Shown: positions 35,766 to 45,655 of the stretch, piece by piece | Numbering within the stretch: position 1 is the first letter of the stretch | Layout of the letters: each line of letters starts with the position of its first letter | Source of the DNA: Vigna angularis | Taxonomy: Eukaryota; Streptophyta; Magnoliopsida; Fabales; Fabaceae | Reading direction: 5' to 3' | DNA length: 64,000 nucleotides | Assembly (NCBI RefSeq): GCF_016808095.1 | Contig: NC_068972.1 | Coordinates: forward strand, 28,388,289-28,452,288 | The notes under the pieces: generated by a model | Told to the model about the DNA's origin: nothing | Databases searched by the model: none | Seen by the model: only the letters and a program-made list of their open reading frames with translations | Program-made: the position numbers and the translations under genes

Positions 35766-36375
35766 CCAATGCACTATAATGATCAAGGTTTTTACAACAA
35801 GGTTTTTATGGAGACCTCACGTCAAAAATATAAAACACCTCTCTAACCCTCTAATCAAAATATAGGCAGTAGATAAACAGACTAGCAGCAAGAATCCCCT
35901 CTCTTGTAGTCCAACCCCTTTGAGGCACCCTCAAAGTCAAGAAGAGGCATTTTGAAAACATTTTCAACACAAAACTCATCATAGCATAATCCAGAAAGAT
36001 GTATTGCAAAGGCATGAGTTTTAATCGATTATACACATAATGTAATCGATTAAAACTTGTAGCTTGCACCAGTTTAAGAAAATGACTATATGATGAACTT
36101 AATTGATTACATAACTTCTATAATTGATTACTTCATACAGATAATACATTGTGCAAGTGATTTTCACATATTAGAGTATGAGTATGCATACAAAAGATGT
36201 AAATACATGTATAATCACAGTAAGTATGCATATCAACCAATTCATACAAAATATGTTGTAGTGATGGAAACATATGTATTGACATCATCAAAAGCAACTA
36301 CATGTGTTGTCATCATAAAAAAACAAAAACCATATAAGCAGTTGGGTTTAGAATTCATATTGCTCCCCCTATCAA
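35766..36375 (-). repeat. Copia (SIRE-type) LTR fragment, rearranged
   Basis: 35766-35950 matches the late LTR portion at 9348-9540 and 56626-56730. After an internal deletion the rest (35950-36330) resembles the early LTR ('ttaatcgattatac', 'tgttgtcatcataaaa'). The plus-strand 'attgctccccctatcaaaaa' (36359-36378) reads on the minus strand as a GGGGGAGC-type polypurine tract, typical next to copia LTR starts. Confidence 0.7.
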
Positions 36376-37190
36376 AAAGGTATATGAATAAATACTACAC
36401 TCATACTTTCTTGTATAATCTTCCTATCAGTTTACATATCTTCATACATTTATATATCTCTCACTTTTTCTGATGGTGGTAGCTGATATTATTCCTCACA
36501 ATAACATTTCTTGTGAATTTCTCCAATCTAAAATGCTTCTTGCGAGCATTTGTGAGACTATACTTAAGCATGAAATTAAGGAATTCAAGTAGATACATGG
36601 GTTAAGAAGCGGAAAGTAAAGAGAAGGAGCTCTTGCTAATGATGGCAACTCCTACTCTTACCATAACCATGGAACCTAAAAGGGAAGGTTTCTCATTCTT
36701 TACTTCTTTTCCAATTATTGTGCACTCTTCCCTTATTAATTTTTCTTTTAAATCAATTGTCATCCTATATTCTGTGCAATCCTTTTCAAATTATGGCAAT
36801 TCAAAACTTGAGTTAATGTTACCCTTGTGTAAACAAGTAACTCAAGATCAAAATCAAATAACTTGGGAATATGGAATTCTCCATTTTTCCAAGACTAATT
36901 TTCAGAAAATCTTTTTCGAAAATACAAGACTTTTCTTTTGTCTTCTTGTCTTTGCTTACATCTTCTTCATCATACTCATTTTTTCTATCTTTTGTAGATA
37001 TATTTTTGATCCAGGAGGACAACAAAAACCAAAGTTGTGCTTCTTACTTTCTTCCCGATTTGAGGACAAATCGTTTTAAAGAGGGAAGGAATGATGGCAA
37101 CCCCTTTAGGGACTTCCCATCCAAAGAAGTATCAACTAAAAAAAAGACTAAAGAAAGGGAAGTAGAATAAAGATTGCTAAAGCTCTTTCC
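36376..37190 (+). pseudogene. Ty3/gypsy-like 3' fragment
   Basis: The frame 36871-37170 contains LPDLRTNRFKEGRND, the tail common at the end of several plant Ty3/gypsy polyproteins just before the 3' non-coding region. The preceding 500 bp has no recognisable integrase or RT. Very degenerate. Confidence 0.35.
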
Positions 37191-37800
37191 TTATCTAAGT
37201 CTTAGATAGATTCTCTTTAACTAATTCCATTTACATTGTTTTGTAGGACATTAATAAGGTTGGAAGAATCCTAGGAAGCTTACCAAGCAAGGGAGTATAA
37301 AGGAAACAAGAAAACCGTGAAGTCTCTTCTCTTTGGAGCACACTTTCCACATTTTCCATGAAAAGCACATACAGTCGTGCATCTTCTTTCTTTGGAGCAC
37401 ATTTGACATAATTTTCATGTGGAACACATGCCAACCATGAAGCACATTTACCACATGGAACACACCACCGTGAGCTTATTCACTTGCACAGGTTTTCAAC
37501 ATTTGCCACATGGAACACACGACCACCTTTGAAGCAACTCATGCACATTGCATTTAGTTTTCCATCATGTTTTTAATATGTACTTTGGTAGCTTCTTCTC
37601 CATGGATCATAGCTCTTTTTCATCTATAAAAGAGAGCTTGACCTCTTGTAAAATGAAACTTGAGTTTGATAATGAAATGTTGTTGAAATCCAGCCATTCT
37701 CTCAAGTTCATTGCTTAAAGTTGTTTTAGCTTGTCTCCCTCTAGCTCCTTTCCCCTAAGGAAAGTCGTCTGAGTTAGAATTCCTCACCACACCACATCCA
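37191..37800 (+). repeat. Probable LTR of the Ty3-like fragment
   Basis: AT-rich, with a TATA-like box 'ctataaaagagagcttg' at about 37625 and the 'ccagccattctctcaag' context of LTR U5 regions. It contains repeated 'ggagcacatttgacat'/'ggaacacatgcc' units (37338-37530). Ends were not defined. Confidence 0.35.
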
Positions 37801-38237
37801 AACACTGCCAGACATTACATCGAACACCTTGCAAGCACCGCCAACTTCATCCGTGATTTCCATTCCGCTGCCAGTTCTGGTCCGAGAAGATGCTCTAACC
37901 TTGAACGTTCTTCATTTTTATTGTACTTCACTCCACCACTATCTGTCGTTGTCGTGTGTCTTTGTTTATGGCCATCTTTCTCGTTATCGTCGTCGTGTTT
38001 CGTTAGGTTGTTGTCTCATTTCGTTGGCTTGCCATTTGTGGTCACACTTCGTTGGCTTGCTTTCAAGCTTCATCCGCTCGCCATTCACTTAGTTTGCACT
38101 CGTCATTTGCTTGGCTTGTGGTTACGCTTTGTTCACCTTGTTTACACTCACTATGACGCTCGCCGGTGTGCTCACCACCACAACTCTTGGTCTCACCTCC
38201 TTCGAGCACTCTGAGTGGTGAGTGAAGTTCTTTTATT
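37801..38237. other. Unassigned sequence
   Basis: Moderately GC-rich sequence with chance open frames of up to about 97 codons (37829-38214). I recognise no family in any frame. Confidence 0.3.
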
Positions 38238-38480
38238 TTAGGTTTAATACCTATTTTCCTCCCTTAGTTTGTAAGGTGTGTTGAAAGTTATTCTCCTTTT
38301 TTTCAAAATTTCACTAACGTCCTATAGTTTGCAAAAACGGTTCACATTAGTCCTTTTTGCTTACGGCGTAAAAACGGCTAACGACAAACATGCTCCCCTA
38401 GCAGAAACTTGATGGCCTGTTCAGTTATTATTAACGTGGCACTATGAGGTCATTTGAGGTGTTAATTACATTTAGGGTTA
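38238..38480. mobile_element. Possible DNA transposon terminal region
   Basis: The pattern 'aggtttaatacctattttcc ... cctatagtttgcaaaaacgg ... aacggctaacg ... acgtggca' resembles ends of non-autonomous Mutator-like elements in legumes. A diverged sequence of similar type is at 61970-62110. No inverted partner or duplication was identified. Confidence 0.25.
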
Positions 38481-39931
38481 AAATGACGTGGAAAATCTAA
38501 AACATCTTCCAAGCCGCCTTGAGGACACAATCAACACCATCTTCTTCCTCGCGATTCAAACACAACAAAACCTGGAAAAATTTCCAATTTTTGAACTCCT
38601 AAATCGCACAACAGAGCAACCCAATTGCGCCACTGCCATGAACCCTAGCTCGCGAGCGCCGCTGCCATGAACCTAGCTTGTGAGTGTTGCTGCCACGAAC
38701 CCTAGCTCGTGAGCGCTGCTGTGATAGGCCTTCATCGCGAAACTCCATCATGCTTAAAAACCCACCATCACGACCTGTGTCTGCGAGAATCACCATGCCA
38801 ACCACATCGCGAGTCCCTCCACCAATCTCCACTAACTACAAATCAAACACAAAAATCCAGAAACATAAACCCTAAATGGCATCTTCTTCCTCGTGAGTTT
38901 ATCATTCTCACGCAACCTGCAAATGCACGAAACGCATTCTCCTCGCAAGTGCCTCCATCAAACCTGCATTCAAATTAGAACCAGAAACTCATTTAAATCG
39001 CGAGGACCAAATCGTAGTGCCATGGCGCTCTCCTTTGCACAACATTTGTTTCGTTTTGAACCAAATAGAACTAGAAAATTATTTTATTTTCGTTTGTAAT
39101 TTTGTCTTTCTTTGTTTTTGGACCAGATTTACCTTTGGGCCCATTTTTGGGCAGATTTTGTAGAAGCCCATTTTAGGGGATGACCTTGGGACTTAGGTTT
39201 AGTACTGAAAGGGAGAAAAAACGCAAACTCCTCTTCATTCTCGTTTTTGGCTACTGGACAACTCCCCTTTTGGGGTTTTACGTTTTTTATTACATTTTCT
39301 AGTTTTGCATTTTAATCTATTTCAATTTCAATAAAATTGCGTTTTGAGTTTCTTATTCAATCTGATTTCGTCTATTGATTATTGCCTCTATTTCAATTTT
39401 GTTTACCAATTTCGCTTTCCATTTCATTCACAGTTTCGTTTTTCTATTCACTTTCGTTTTCCCCATTAGCATTGTAGTTTCGTTTTTTAGTTTTACGGTA
39501 GTTTGGTTTTCCAACAATTTGGTTTCTTTGCACTTTCAATTTCGTTTAGCCTAGCTCAATTTTGTTTCACTGTGTTGTATTGATGTTTGAAGTTTATTTT
39601 GTTGTGTTTAATTCTGTTTTAATGCTAGCTTAATTTTCTTGGATTGGTAGTTAGGGATTTTGCATTGCTTCCTTGAGACTTTTGCACTGTAATTGTGTTT
39701 CGCTATCTTGCCTTGCATTGTATTAAATTTGTTCTGTTCTTGCAATTAGATATGTGCTTAGTTGCCTAATTGGTGATTGAATCTTCGCTTAGTTGATCAA
39801 TCTGTATTGGTGATTAAATAGGTGCATTGCATTTGCTTAATTCATTTTTATAAAGATAGGATTAGTCTTCGCTTAATTGATTATTTCTATTGGATTAGGG
39901 GTGAGAGGAGTGGTTAATTATTGTTGATCTG
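38481..39931. other. Unassigned sequence with a short tandem repeat
   Basis: Apart from the repeat at 38635-38720, this contains chance frames and a T-rich stretch with many 'ttcgtttt' runs (39355-39610). The 39110-39330 part resembles an LTR leader but has no match in the window. Confidence 0.3.
38635..38720 (+). repeat. 29-bp tandem repeat, 3 units
   Basis: Three adjacent copies (38635-38663, 38664-38691, 38692-38720) of a unit containing 'aaccctagctcg(c/t)gagcg'. The second has lost one base and carries several C-to-T and G-to-A changes. Confidence 0.85.
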
Positions 39932-39968
39932 TAGTGTTGTCAAAATGGGTTGTAACCCGCGGGCCAAC
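39932..39968 (+). mobile_element. hAT-like terminal segment, left of the nested stack
   Basis: 'tagtgttgtcaaaatgggtt' followed by 'aacccgcgggccaac' is the typical start of plant hAT transposons. The sequence continues at 58252 beyond solo LTR D. Confidence 0.5.
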
Positions 39969-40427
39969 TGTTGAGTCACCGACAAGTGTACCAAATCGTA
40001 CAAGTAATATAAAATGATAAGACCAAGCATCGTGTCCCAAGAGACTCTTGGCATTAGACAGTCGTGTGATAACTCGATTAATTAAGACTTAAAAGGAACG
40101 AAATCATTGGTTAGAATGAAAATACAGAAAATTAAATATGAATGCAATTTTGATCAATTGAAGAGTAGCACAACGATGAACGGATGATGTTTATGTTATG
40201 AGATGAATATGTTGTTGGGTTAGATTTCACCAAGTTTACTCTCATGTATATAAGAATTCTTCTTCTTTCATTAAAGTCAACGTCACTCACTAAATTACTT
40301 AAAACTCGATCCCTCGGTGAAGAAAGTCTATCCTTAATTACTAGTTCATACGATTCCTAGCATCCCTAATAATTAATTCTTAAGATCAGGAACTTAAGAC
40401 GACCAAGACTCATACCCCCATCCTCGA
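39969..40427 (-). repeat. Solo LTR D, 3' part
   Basis: Minus-strand Athila-type LTR (reads ...GACTCAACA at its end). It continues at 57390-58251 after the copia insertion. Flanks CCAAC (39964-39968) and CGAAC (58252-58256) are a target duplication with one mismatch. The two parts add up to about 1.3 kb, the normal LTR length here. Confidence 0.85.
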
Positions 40428-40791
40428 TGTTGAAAATAGAATAGCTTAATTTCTCACACCAAGAAGGGGGGGGGGGGGTGAATTGGTGAAATATAAAAAC
40501 AATGTTTTCTTTAAATCTTTTTTGCAAAGTGGATGCCTTTAAAAGCTTTCTTGAAACGCAAGGAAACATATTTGTTTATGCAGCGGAAATTAAATCGATT
40601 AAGTAAAGTAAGAAGTCGACTGAATAAAAGAGTGTAAGGATAGAAAGATACAGCGCTCAGTTTTTATACTAGTTCAGCCAAGTCTACATCTAGTGTCCTT
40701 CCACCACAGGAAGCAAATGCACTATAATGATCAAGGTTTTTACAACAAGGCTTTTATAGCGACCACACGTCAAAAATATAAAACATCTCTC
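40428..40791 (-). repeat. Copia solo LTR, 3' part
   Basis: Begins (plus strand) TGTTGAAAATAG, so the minus-strand LTR ends CTATTTTCAACA; its other end is at 57389 (TGTTGAGATTG). The terminal inverted repeat TGTTGA/TCAACA is perfect. It contains a run of 13 G at 40466-40478. The insertion into D has flanks CTCGA and CCTGA, an imperfect duplication. Together with 56626-57389 it is about 1.13 kb. Confidence 0.85.
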
Positions 40792-42113
40792 TGATAACAG
40801 TTGAAAAACTGTTATTTTCATGCTTAAAATTGATACTAAAAGCAACCTTTAGACTTAGAAACTAGCTTGAAATCATACTTTTATCCATATTTTCAGAAAT
40901 AAGAGAGCTGGACAGGTTTATGCTTGATTTCAGTGTTTTTGTGCAGGTTTTAAGGTGAATTTAGTGAAAGAAGTGAAGAAGGAGAGAGATAGAATCAGAA
41001 AAGGAATCGAAGAGTGCAAAAAGAAGAAGTCGAAGTCACCGCTCAGCGGCATTTTACCGCTGAGCGGCACTTAAGAGGTTGCGGGAGGTCCGCTGAGGGG
41101 CAAAATGGCCGCTGAGGGGAGAAAACGAGACGCGCAATCACCGCTGAGCGGTATTTTACCGCTGAGCGGTATTTTACCGCTGAGCGGCACTTTAATGGGC
41201 TTGGGCTTGACTTTTTGTAATTTACGAATGGTATTTAAGCCTTAGGGTTTCCTAGGGTTAGGCATCTTTGGCAGAAACGAGGCAAACACTCTCTCTTCCA
41301 CCCCTTTGAAGGAGGATCTTGGATGCTCAGGCTACCTCTTCACTTTTTCAGGGTTTATTCTTTCATACTTTCATTGTAATTCATCTAGGTTCACCATGAA
41401 TATGGTGAACTAAACTCTGTATGTTTGTTGGGGAATCAATGTGATCTCTTGAAGCTCTCATATATGGAATTTATGCTTGCATCTTAATCTAAGACTTATG
41501 CTTTCTTTCATCATTAGTTAGGGTTTTTCCTCTTTGCTCAATGCTTGCATTGTTTAACTCATTCTATTGCATGATTATTGGTTTTGTCGATACGGACACG
41601 TACGGGGAAGTCTAGATCCGGGGAATTTCTCCCAATGTTATATTGGTTGTCGTTAAGCTCCTGCACTTATGAACTAATCATTAGGAATGCTAGGAATTGT
41701 ATGAACTATTTGATTAGGGAGAAGCCATCTAGAATGGTACTTTAGAGAGTGGCATTAACAATGATGATTTGAATGTTGAATTCCTAAAATGTATGAGAGT
41801 GGATGAGATGAAATTGACCCCCAACAACATATTCATTCATATATTTCATTGAAAGTGTTTATCTTTTGTCTTTGCCATTGATCAAATTTCATGCATACAT
41901 GTTTATTTTCGTCTTTTGCATAATATAATCCAAATATTTCGTTTGTAAGTCTTAGTTAATCAAGAAACCACACAACTAAACTAGGCCGTGAGTCCTTTGG
42001 GAAGAACGATACTTGGTCTTACCAAGTTTATTACTTGAACGATTCGGTCATACTTGCCGATTGTGAAACAAGTTTGTGACATCATATTTTGGTGCTTACA
42101 AATTTGTCCATCA
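40792..42113 (+). repeat. 5' LTR of A1
   Basis: Starts TGATAACAGTTG and ends TTTGTCCATCA. U3 holds seven CCGCTGAGCGG-type units (41040-41192), then a TATTTAAG box at about 41231 and an 'agggtttcctaggg' block. The 3' end carries the altered primer-site-like segment described in the findings. Confidence 0.95.
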
Positions 42114-42119
42114 AGTTTT

Positions 42120-42137
42120 TGGCGCCGTTGCCGGGGA
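42120..42137 (+). promoter_or_regulatory. Primer binding site of A1
   Basis: Exact TGGCGCCGTTGCCGGGGA, six bases after the LTR; tRNA-Asp type. Confidence 0.9.
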
Positions 42138-42438
42138 TTCGTGGTTTAACTGGTTAATTTGTGTGATTATTGATTATCTTTGACTTTACTTTTGAATTTC
42201 TGTTTTTATTTTTTTCTGTTTTTTATTTTATTTTATTTTTCTGTTTTTTTATTTTATTTTATTTGTTTAGATTAGATTTTATTTTATTTTATTTTTTAGG
42301 TTAGGTTAGATTAGATTTTATTTTTAGATTAGGTTTTATTTGATTCTATCTTCTCAATCTTTTTATCTTCTGAATATATATCTTCTTCTATATCTTTTTG
42401 TGCTAACAAATCTTTTCTAGGGTTTTGTTTTCTTGTGT
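42138..42438 (+). other. A1 leader, T-rich low complexity
   Basis: Repeats of 'ttttattttattt' and 'ttaggttagatt', ending in a pyrimidine-rich tract and ATGCAG (42439-42444) that looks like a splice acceptor overlapping the gag start. Confidence 0.75.
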
Positions 42439-43758
42439 ATGCAGGAAGCAATTCGAACTAGGAGTAAGAAAACAACAGAACCACTTTTTGAAGGTCTAGA
42501 AGAGAGTAGAAGGAGGAGAAGAATCAGAACGTCCAGAGAACTTTTCCCTTCTCCAGAGACTCTCTTACAATCATCACCACAAGGTTCTGTTCATAGCACA
42601 AGAAGTATGGAGAACAATAATGCTAGAAGAACTCTTGCAGATTACACTAATATTGCTGGACCTCAACACTTTAACAGCATAGCTAGACCTAGAGTCAATG
42701 CAGCCAACATGGAGGTCAAGCCAGCATTAATTCAACTGGTGAAGAGTAATCAATTTAATGGGTTATCTCACGAAAGCCCATATGAGCACCTTACAACTTT
42801 TAATGAGATCTGCAACACGGTCAAGATTAATGGGGTGCCAGACGAAGCTATCAAACTTAGCTTGTTTCCCTTCTCATTGGGGGGCAATGCTAAGCTTTGG
42901 TTAAACTCTTTTCCAGAAGAAAGTTTCACAGAGTGGGAAGCAGTGGTCACAAAATTTTTAAACAAATACTTTCCACAATCTAAGGTGACCAAAGGCAAGC
43001 AAGAGATTTCATCATTCAAGCAGGGCATGGAAGAATCACTAGGGCATGCATGGGACAGGTATAAAAGCTTGTTACGTAAAACTCCCACGCATGGTTTTGA
43101 AGATCAAGAAGTAGTCTTAACTTTCCTTGGAGGGCTTGGTTCACAAACCAAGATGATGCTGGACACCTCAGCAGGAGGCAATATTAAATGGAAGACTCCA
43201 GAGGAAGCAACTGAAATTATAGAAAACATGGCTACTAGTGACAATGAGCTGCACAGTGAGAGAGGAGCTCCTATGCAACAAAAAGGAGTTCTTCAATTAC
43301 AAACACATGATGCCTTGCTAGCTCAGAACAAAATTCTAACTCAACAGTTGGAGACTCTGACTAAAACTTTGGCTCAATTACCTAAAGAGCTGAAATCTGC
43401 TGCACAGGTACAAACCCAGTTGTGCGAATTATGTGGAGGTGATCATGTCAATGGTCAGTGTGCTTTTCCAGTGGAAGCCGTGGAGGATGTTAATTTCATG
43501 GCTAATCAATTTCCATACCGTCAAGGGAATTACAATCAAGGGTGGAAACCACATCCAAGCATTGGCCAAGGACAAACTGGGCAAGCGAATCAATATAATA
43601 AGCAGCAGCAGCAACCAACCTTGTGGCAACAGTTATCTATGCTGAATGAAAGACAAACAAGGTTGGAAGAAACTCTTCAGCAGTTCATACAGAAAACAGA
43701 ATCTTCTCAAAAGAGCACTGAAGCTGCTATAAAGAATTGGGAGATTCAAATGGGTTAG
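42439..43758 (+). CDS. A1 gag (ends at in-frame TAG)
   Basis: The ATG at 42439 (MQEAIRTRSKK) is chosen; the open frame extends two codons upstream without ATG. A basic N-terminus (RRRRRIRTSRE) is followed by a gag domain at residues about 100-260 (NQFNGLSHESPYEHL, LFPFSLGGNAKLWL, WEAVVTKFLNKYFP, WDRYKSLLRKTPTHG). Next come a glutamine-rich coiled-coil-like stretch and a knuckle-like CELCGGDHVNGQC (CX2C...H...C). The C-terminal half is Q/N-rich. A TAG at 43756-43758 separates it from the protease in the same frame; the position looks like a former Gln codon, but a readthrough stop is also possible. About 440 residues, the usual size for Athila-clade gag. Confidence 0.88.
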   Translation: MQEAIRTRSKKTTEPLFEGLEESRRRRRIRTSRELFPSPETLLQSSPQGSVHSTRSMENNNARRTLADYTNIAGPQHFNSIARPRVNAANMEVKPALIQLVKSNQFNGLSHESPYEHLTTFNEICNTVKINGVPDEAIKLSLFPFSLGGNAKLWLNSFPEESFTEWEAVVTKFLNKYFPQSKVTKGKQEISSFKQGMEESLGHAWDRYKSLLRKTPTHGFEDQEVVLTFLGGLGSQTKMMLDTSAGGNIKWKTPEEATEIIENMATSDNELHSERGAPMQQKGVLQLQTHDALLAQNKILTQQLETLTKTLAQLPKELKSAAQVQTQLCELCGGDHVNGQCAFPVEAVEDVNFMANQFPYRQGNYNQGWKPHPSIGQGQTGQANQYNKQQQQPTLWQQLSMLNERQTRLEETLQQFIQKTESSQKSTEAAIKNWEIQMG

Positions 43759-44874
43759 ATTACCAAGCGATTGGAAGAAAGACCAGATAGAAATTTTGGG
43801 GCTAATACTGAGGTTAACCCCAGAGAAGAGTGCAAAGTGGTAAAGAGTGTTAATGAAGAGATAATTGAGTTAGAAGAAGACGAAACAGAAGAAAGAAGAG
43901 AAGTAGAAAGAAAGAACATTTTTCCTTTTCCAACAAATCAAGAGAAACAAATGGACTTCACAGAGTTATTCAGAATGGTGGACAATGACGCACCTTGGGA
44001 ACAAATTCTACAGAAAATTTCAGTATACACAAAATCAGATGAAGGAACCTCTACAAAGAAGAGACGTAGAGATGTTGAGGAAGAAAAGTGTATACCTGTT
44101 AAGCAAGAGTCATTCCCTCCTAAAGCACCAGATCCAGGTAGTTTTTCTATCCCTTGTACTATAGGGAAGAAAAAGGTAAAGAAAGCTCTCCTTGATTTAG
44201 GTTCAAGTGTTAACTTGATACCTTACTCTTTACTGGAGCAAATTGGCAATGTTAAAGTGAAACCTGTAAAGGTTAATCTAGTAATGGCCGATGGGTCTTC
44301 AAAGGAGCCATGTGGGATTGCTGAGGACATTATAGTTTGTGTTGGCAAACTTCAGTTTTTAGCAGACTTTGTGGTGATGAAAATGGAGACCGAGAAGATA
44401 CCTATCATACTTGGAAGACCGTTTATGAAAACGGCCATGGCCATCATTGATGTACATGAAGGTATAGTAGTGCTTCAGGATAGAGAGGAGAGAGTGGTGG
44501 TGGATGTCTTCAAGGATGAAACGCAAGCAAAGGAGGAAGAGGCTAGTTATAAAGCTGCATTTCGAGATGCACCCATGACTAGACATAAAGATGAAGATCT
44601 TGAGGTTTCAGGTAACCATTGTTTGTTGTTTCAGGTACCCAAGGAAGAGGAGATTGGAAGAGGAGAAGAAATTCCTAGAGACTGGAAGAAAAGAAGACTC
44701 CAACTTGGCACACCAGTAAGAATCAAGAACAAGTTGTGGGTTGTGAAGGGCTTTAAAGAGAAGGAGATGATAGAGATAGAGTCTCCATGTTCTAGAAGAA
44801 TCAAGACAGTCCAAAGGAAGCAGTTGAGAAGTTGGTGGAATGATTACATCAACTATAAAGAAGATGGAACTTGA
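43759..44874 (+). CDS. A1 aspartic protease ORF (same frame as gag)
   Basis: 372 codons after the TAG, with no own ATG required if readthrough occurs. An acidic Glu/Arg-rich linker is followed by the retropepsin-like domain: FSIPCTIGKKKVKKALLDLGSSVNLIP with active-site Asp in LDLGSS (about 44192-44209), VVMKMETEKIPIILGRPF as the conserved second block, then an Arg/Lys-rich tail (RRIKTVQRKQLRSWW). It stops at 44872-44874, 8 bases before the conserved motif. Nothing of RT follows. It would process the A1 Gag; polymerase functions must come from another element. Confidence 0.85.
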   Translation: MTKRLEERPDRNFGANTEVNPREECKVVKSVNEEIIELEEDETEERREVERKNIFPFPTNQEKQMDFTELFRMVDNDAPWEQILQKISVYTKSDEGTSTKKRRRDVEEEKCIPVKQESFPPKAPDPGSFSIPCTIGKKKVKKALLDLGSSVNLIPYSLLEQIGNVKVKPVKVNLVMADGSSKEPCGIAEDIIVCVGKLQFLADFVVMKMETEKIPIILGRPFMKTAMAIIDVHEGIVVLQDREERVVVDVFKDETQAKEEEASYKAAFRDAPMTRHKDEDLEVSGNHCLLFQVPKEEEIGRGEEIPRDWKKRRLQLGTPVRIKNKLWVVKGFKEKEMIEIESPCSRRIKTVQRKQLRSWWNDYINYKEDGT

Positions 44875-44882
44875 ACTTTATT

Positions 44883-44930
44883 GGGTCAAGCTAATGACGT
44901 TAAAAGAGCGCTTGCTGGGAGGCAACCCAG
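44883..44930 (+). other. Conserved 48-bp motif, copy 1 (A1)
   Basis: 'gggtcaagctaatgacgtt', an AGCGCT core and CTGGGAGGCAACCCAG, which can form a 5-bp stem with a 6-nt loop. A second copy lies at 45161-45208. I recall a similar GGAGGCAACCCA motif from plant Athila-like elements. Confidence 0.85.
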
Positions 44931-45010
44931 TGATTGACAAACTTTTGATTTTATTTTGGTTTTGTAATTTTTAAGTTGTGGACTTTATTTTGTAACTATT
45001 TTGTTGGAGA

Positions 45011-45150
45011 TAGCATCTACTGAAGGATGCTAGGTGGTTAAGTATCTACTGAAGGATACTATGTTGTAACACCTACTGATGGGTGTTGGTAAGAAATTTT
45101 GCACCTACTTATGGGTGCTGGTAAGTTTGAAACACCTACTGATGGGTGTT
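45011..45150 (+). repeat. Hairpin array, 5 units (A1)
   Basis: Units: TAGCATC/GATGCTA (45011-45032), AGTATC/GATACT (45041-45060), AACACC/GGTGTT (45068-45087), GCACC/GGTGC (45101-45118), AACACC/GGTGTT (45131-45150). Each closes an 8-nt loop TACTGAAG, TACTGATG or TACTTATG. Stems differ between units but stay paired. Confidence 0.93.
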
Positions 45151-45160
45151 GGTGGATTTT

Positions 45161-45208
45161 GGGTCAGGCTCGTGACGTTAAACAAGCGTTACCTGGGAGG
45201 CAACCCAG
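45161..45208 (+). other. Conserved 48-bp motif, copy 2 (A1)
   Basis: 'gggtcaggctcgtgacgtt' through CTGGGAGGCAACCCAG; same layout as copy 1, so the two bracket the hairpin array. Confidence 0.85.
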
Positions 45209-45344
45209 TTGATTGATTGTTTTTGTTTGTTTATTTTAGTTAGGATTTGCATAAGCATTTTTAACATTGAATTGCAGGGAACCCATGAGGGGCATGTAGG
45301 GAAGACACGTAGGTTAAGAAAAGAAGGAGAGGAGCACATCACGA

Positions 45345-45600
45345 AAGTGCCGCTGAGCGGTATTTTACCGCTGAGCGGTACTCTCGCAGATTGGGCTTTA
45401 ATTCCCCTTAGCGGGACCCGAGCCCATTAGGATATTTTTATACTTCAAGCTGCGTTTTAGGGTTTCTTTCCAAGCTTTTCTCTGCACAAACACTTCCACA
45501 CACCTTCTCCTAGGTTTTTCACATCTTTTCACTCTTCCTTCTTAAGTAAATATCTCTTCCACTCATTTTTTCACTAGTGTGCCATCAAAGTTTGGGGTTG
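45345..45600 (+). promoter_or_regulatory. Internal U3-like promoter module before ORF3 (A1)
   Basis: Two CCGCTGAGCGG units (45352-45380) and a TATA-like 'gatatttttatacttc' (45431-45446) are followed by 'gcgttttagggtttc' and 'tctgcacaaacacttcc', the same order of motifs as in the LTR promoter (palindromes, TATTTAAG, 'agggttt', 'aaacactctctcttcc'). An AAGTTTGGGGTTG tract lies at 45588-45600. Promoter activity is inference. Confidence 0.5.
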
Positions 45601-45655
45601 GAAGAGAGCATTCTAGCTTGGAAGCATTCTCATTGCATCTAGCATCTCCACCCAA

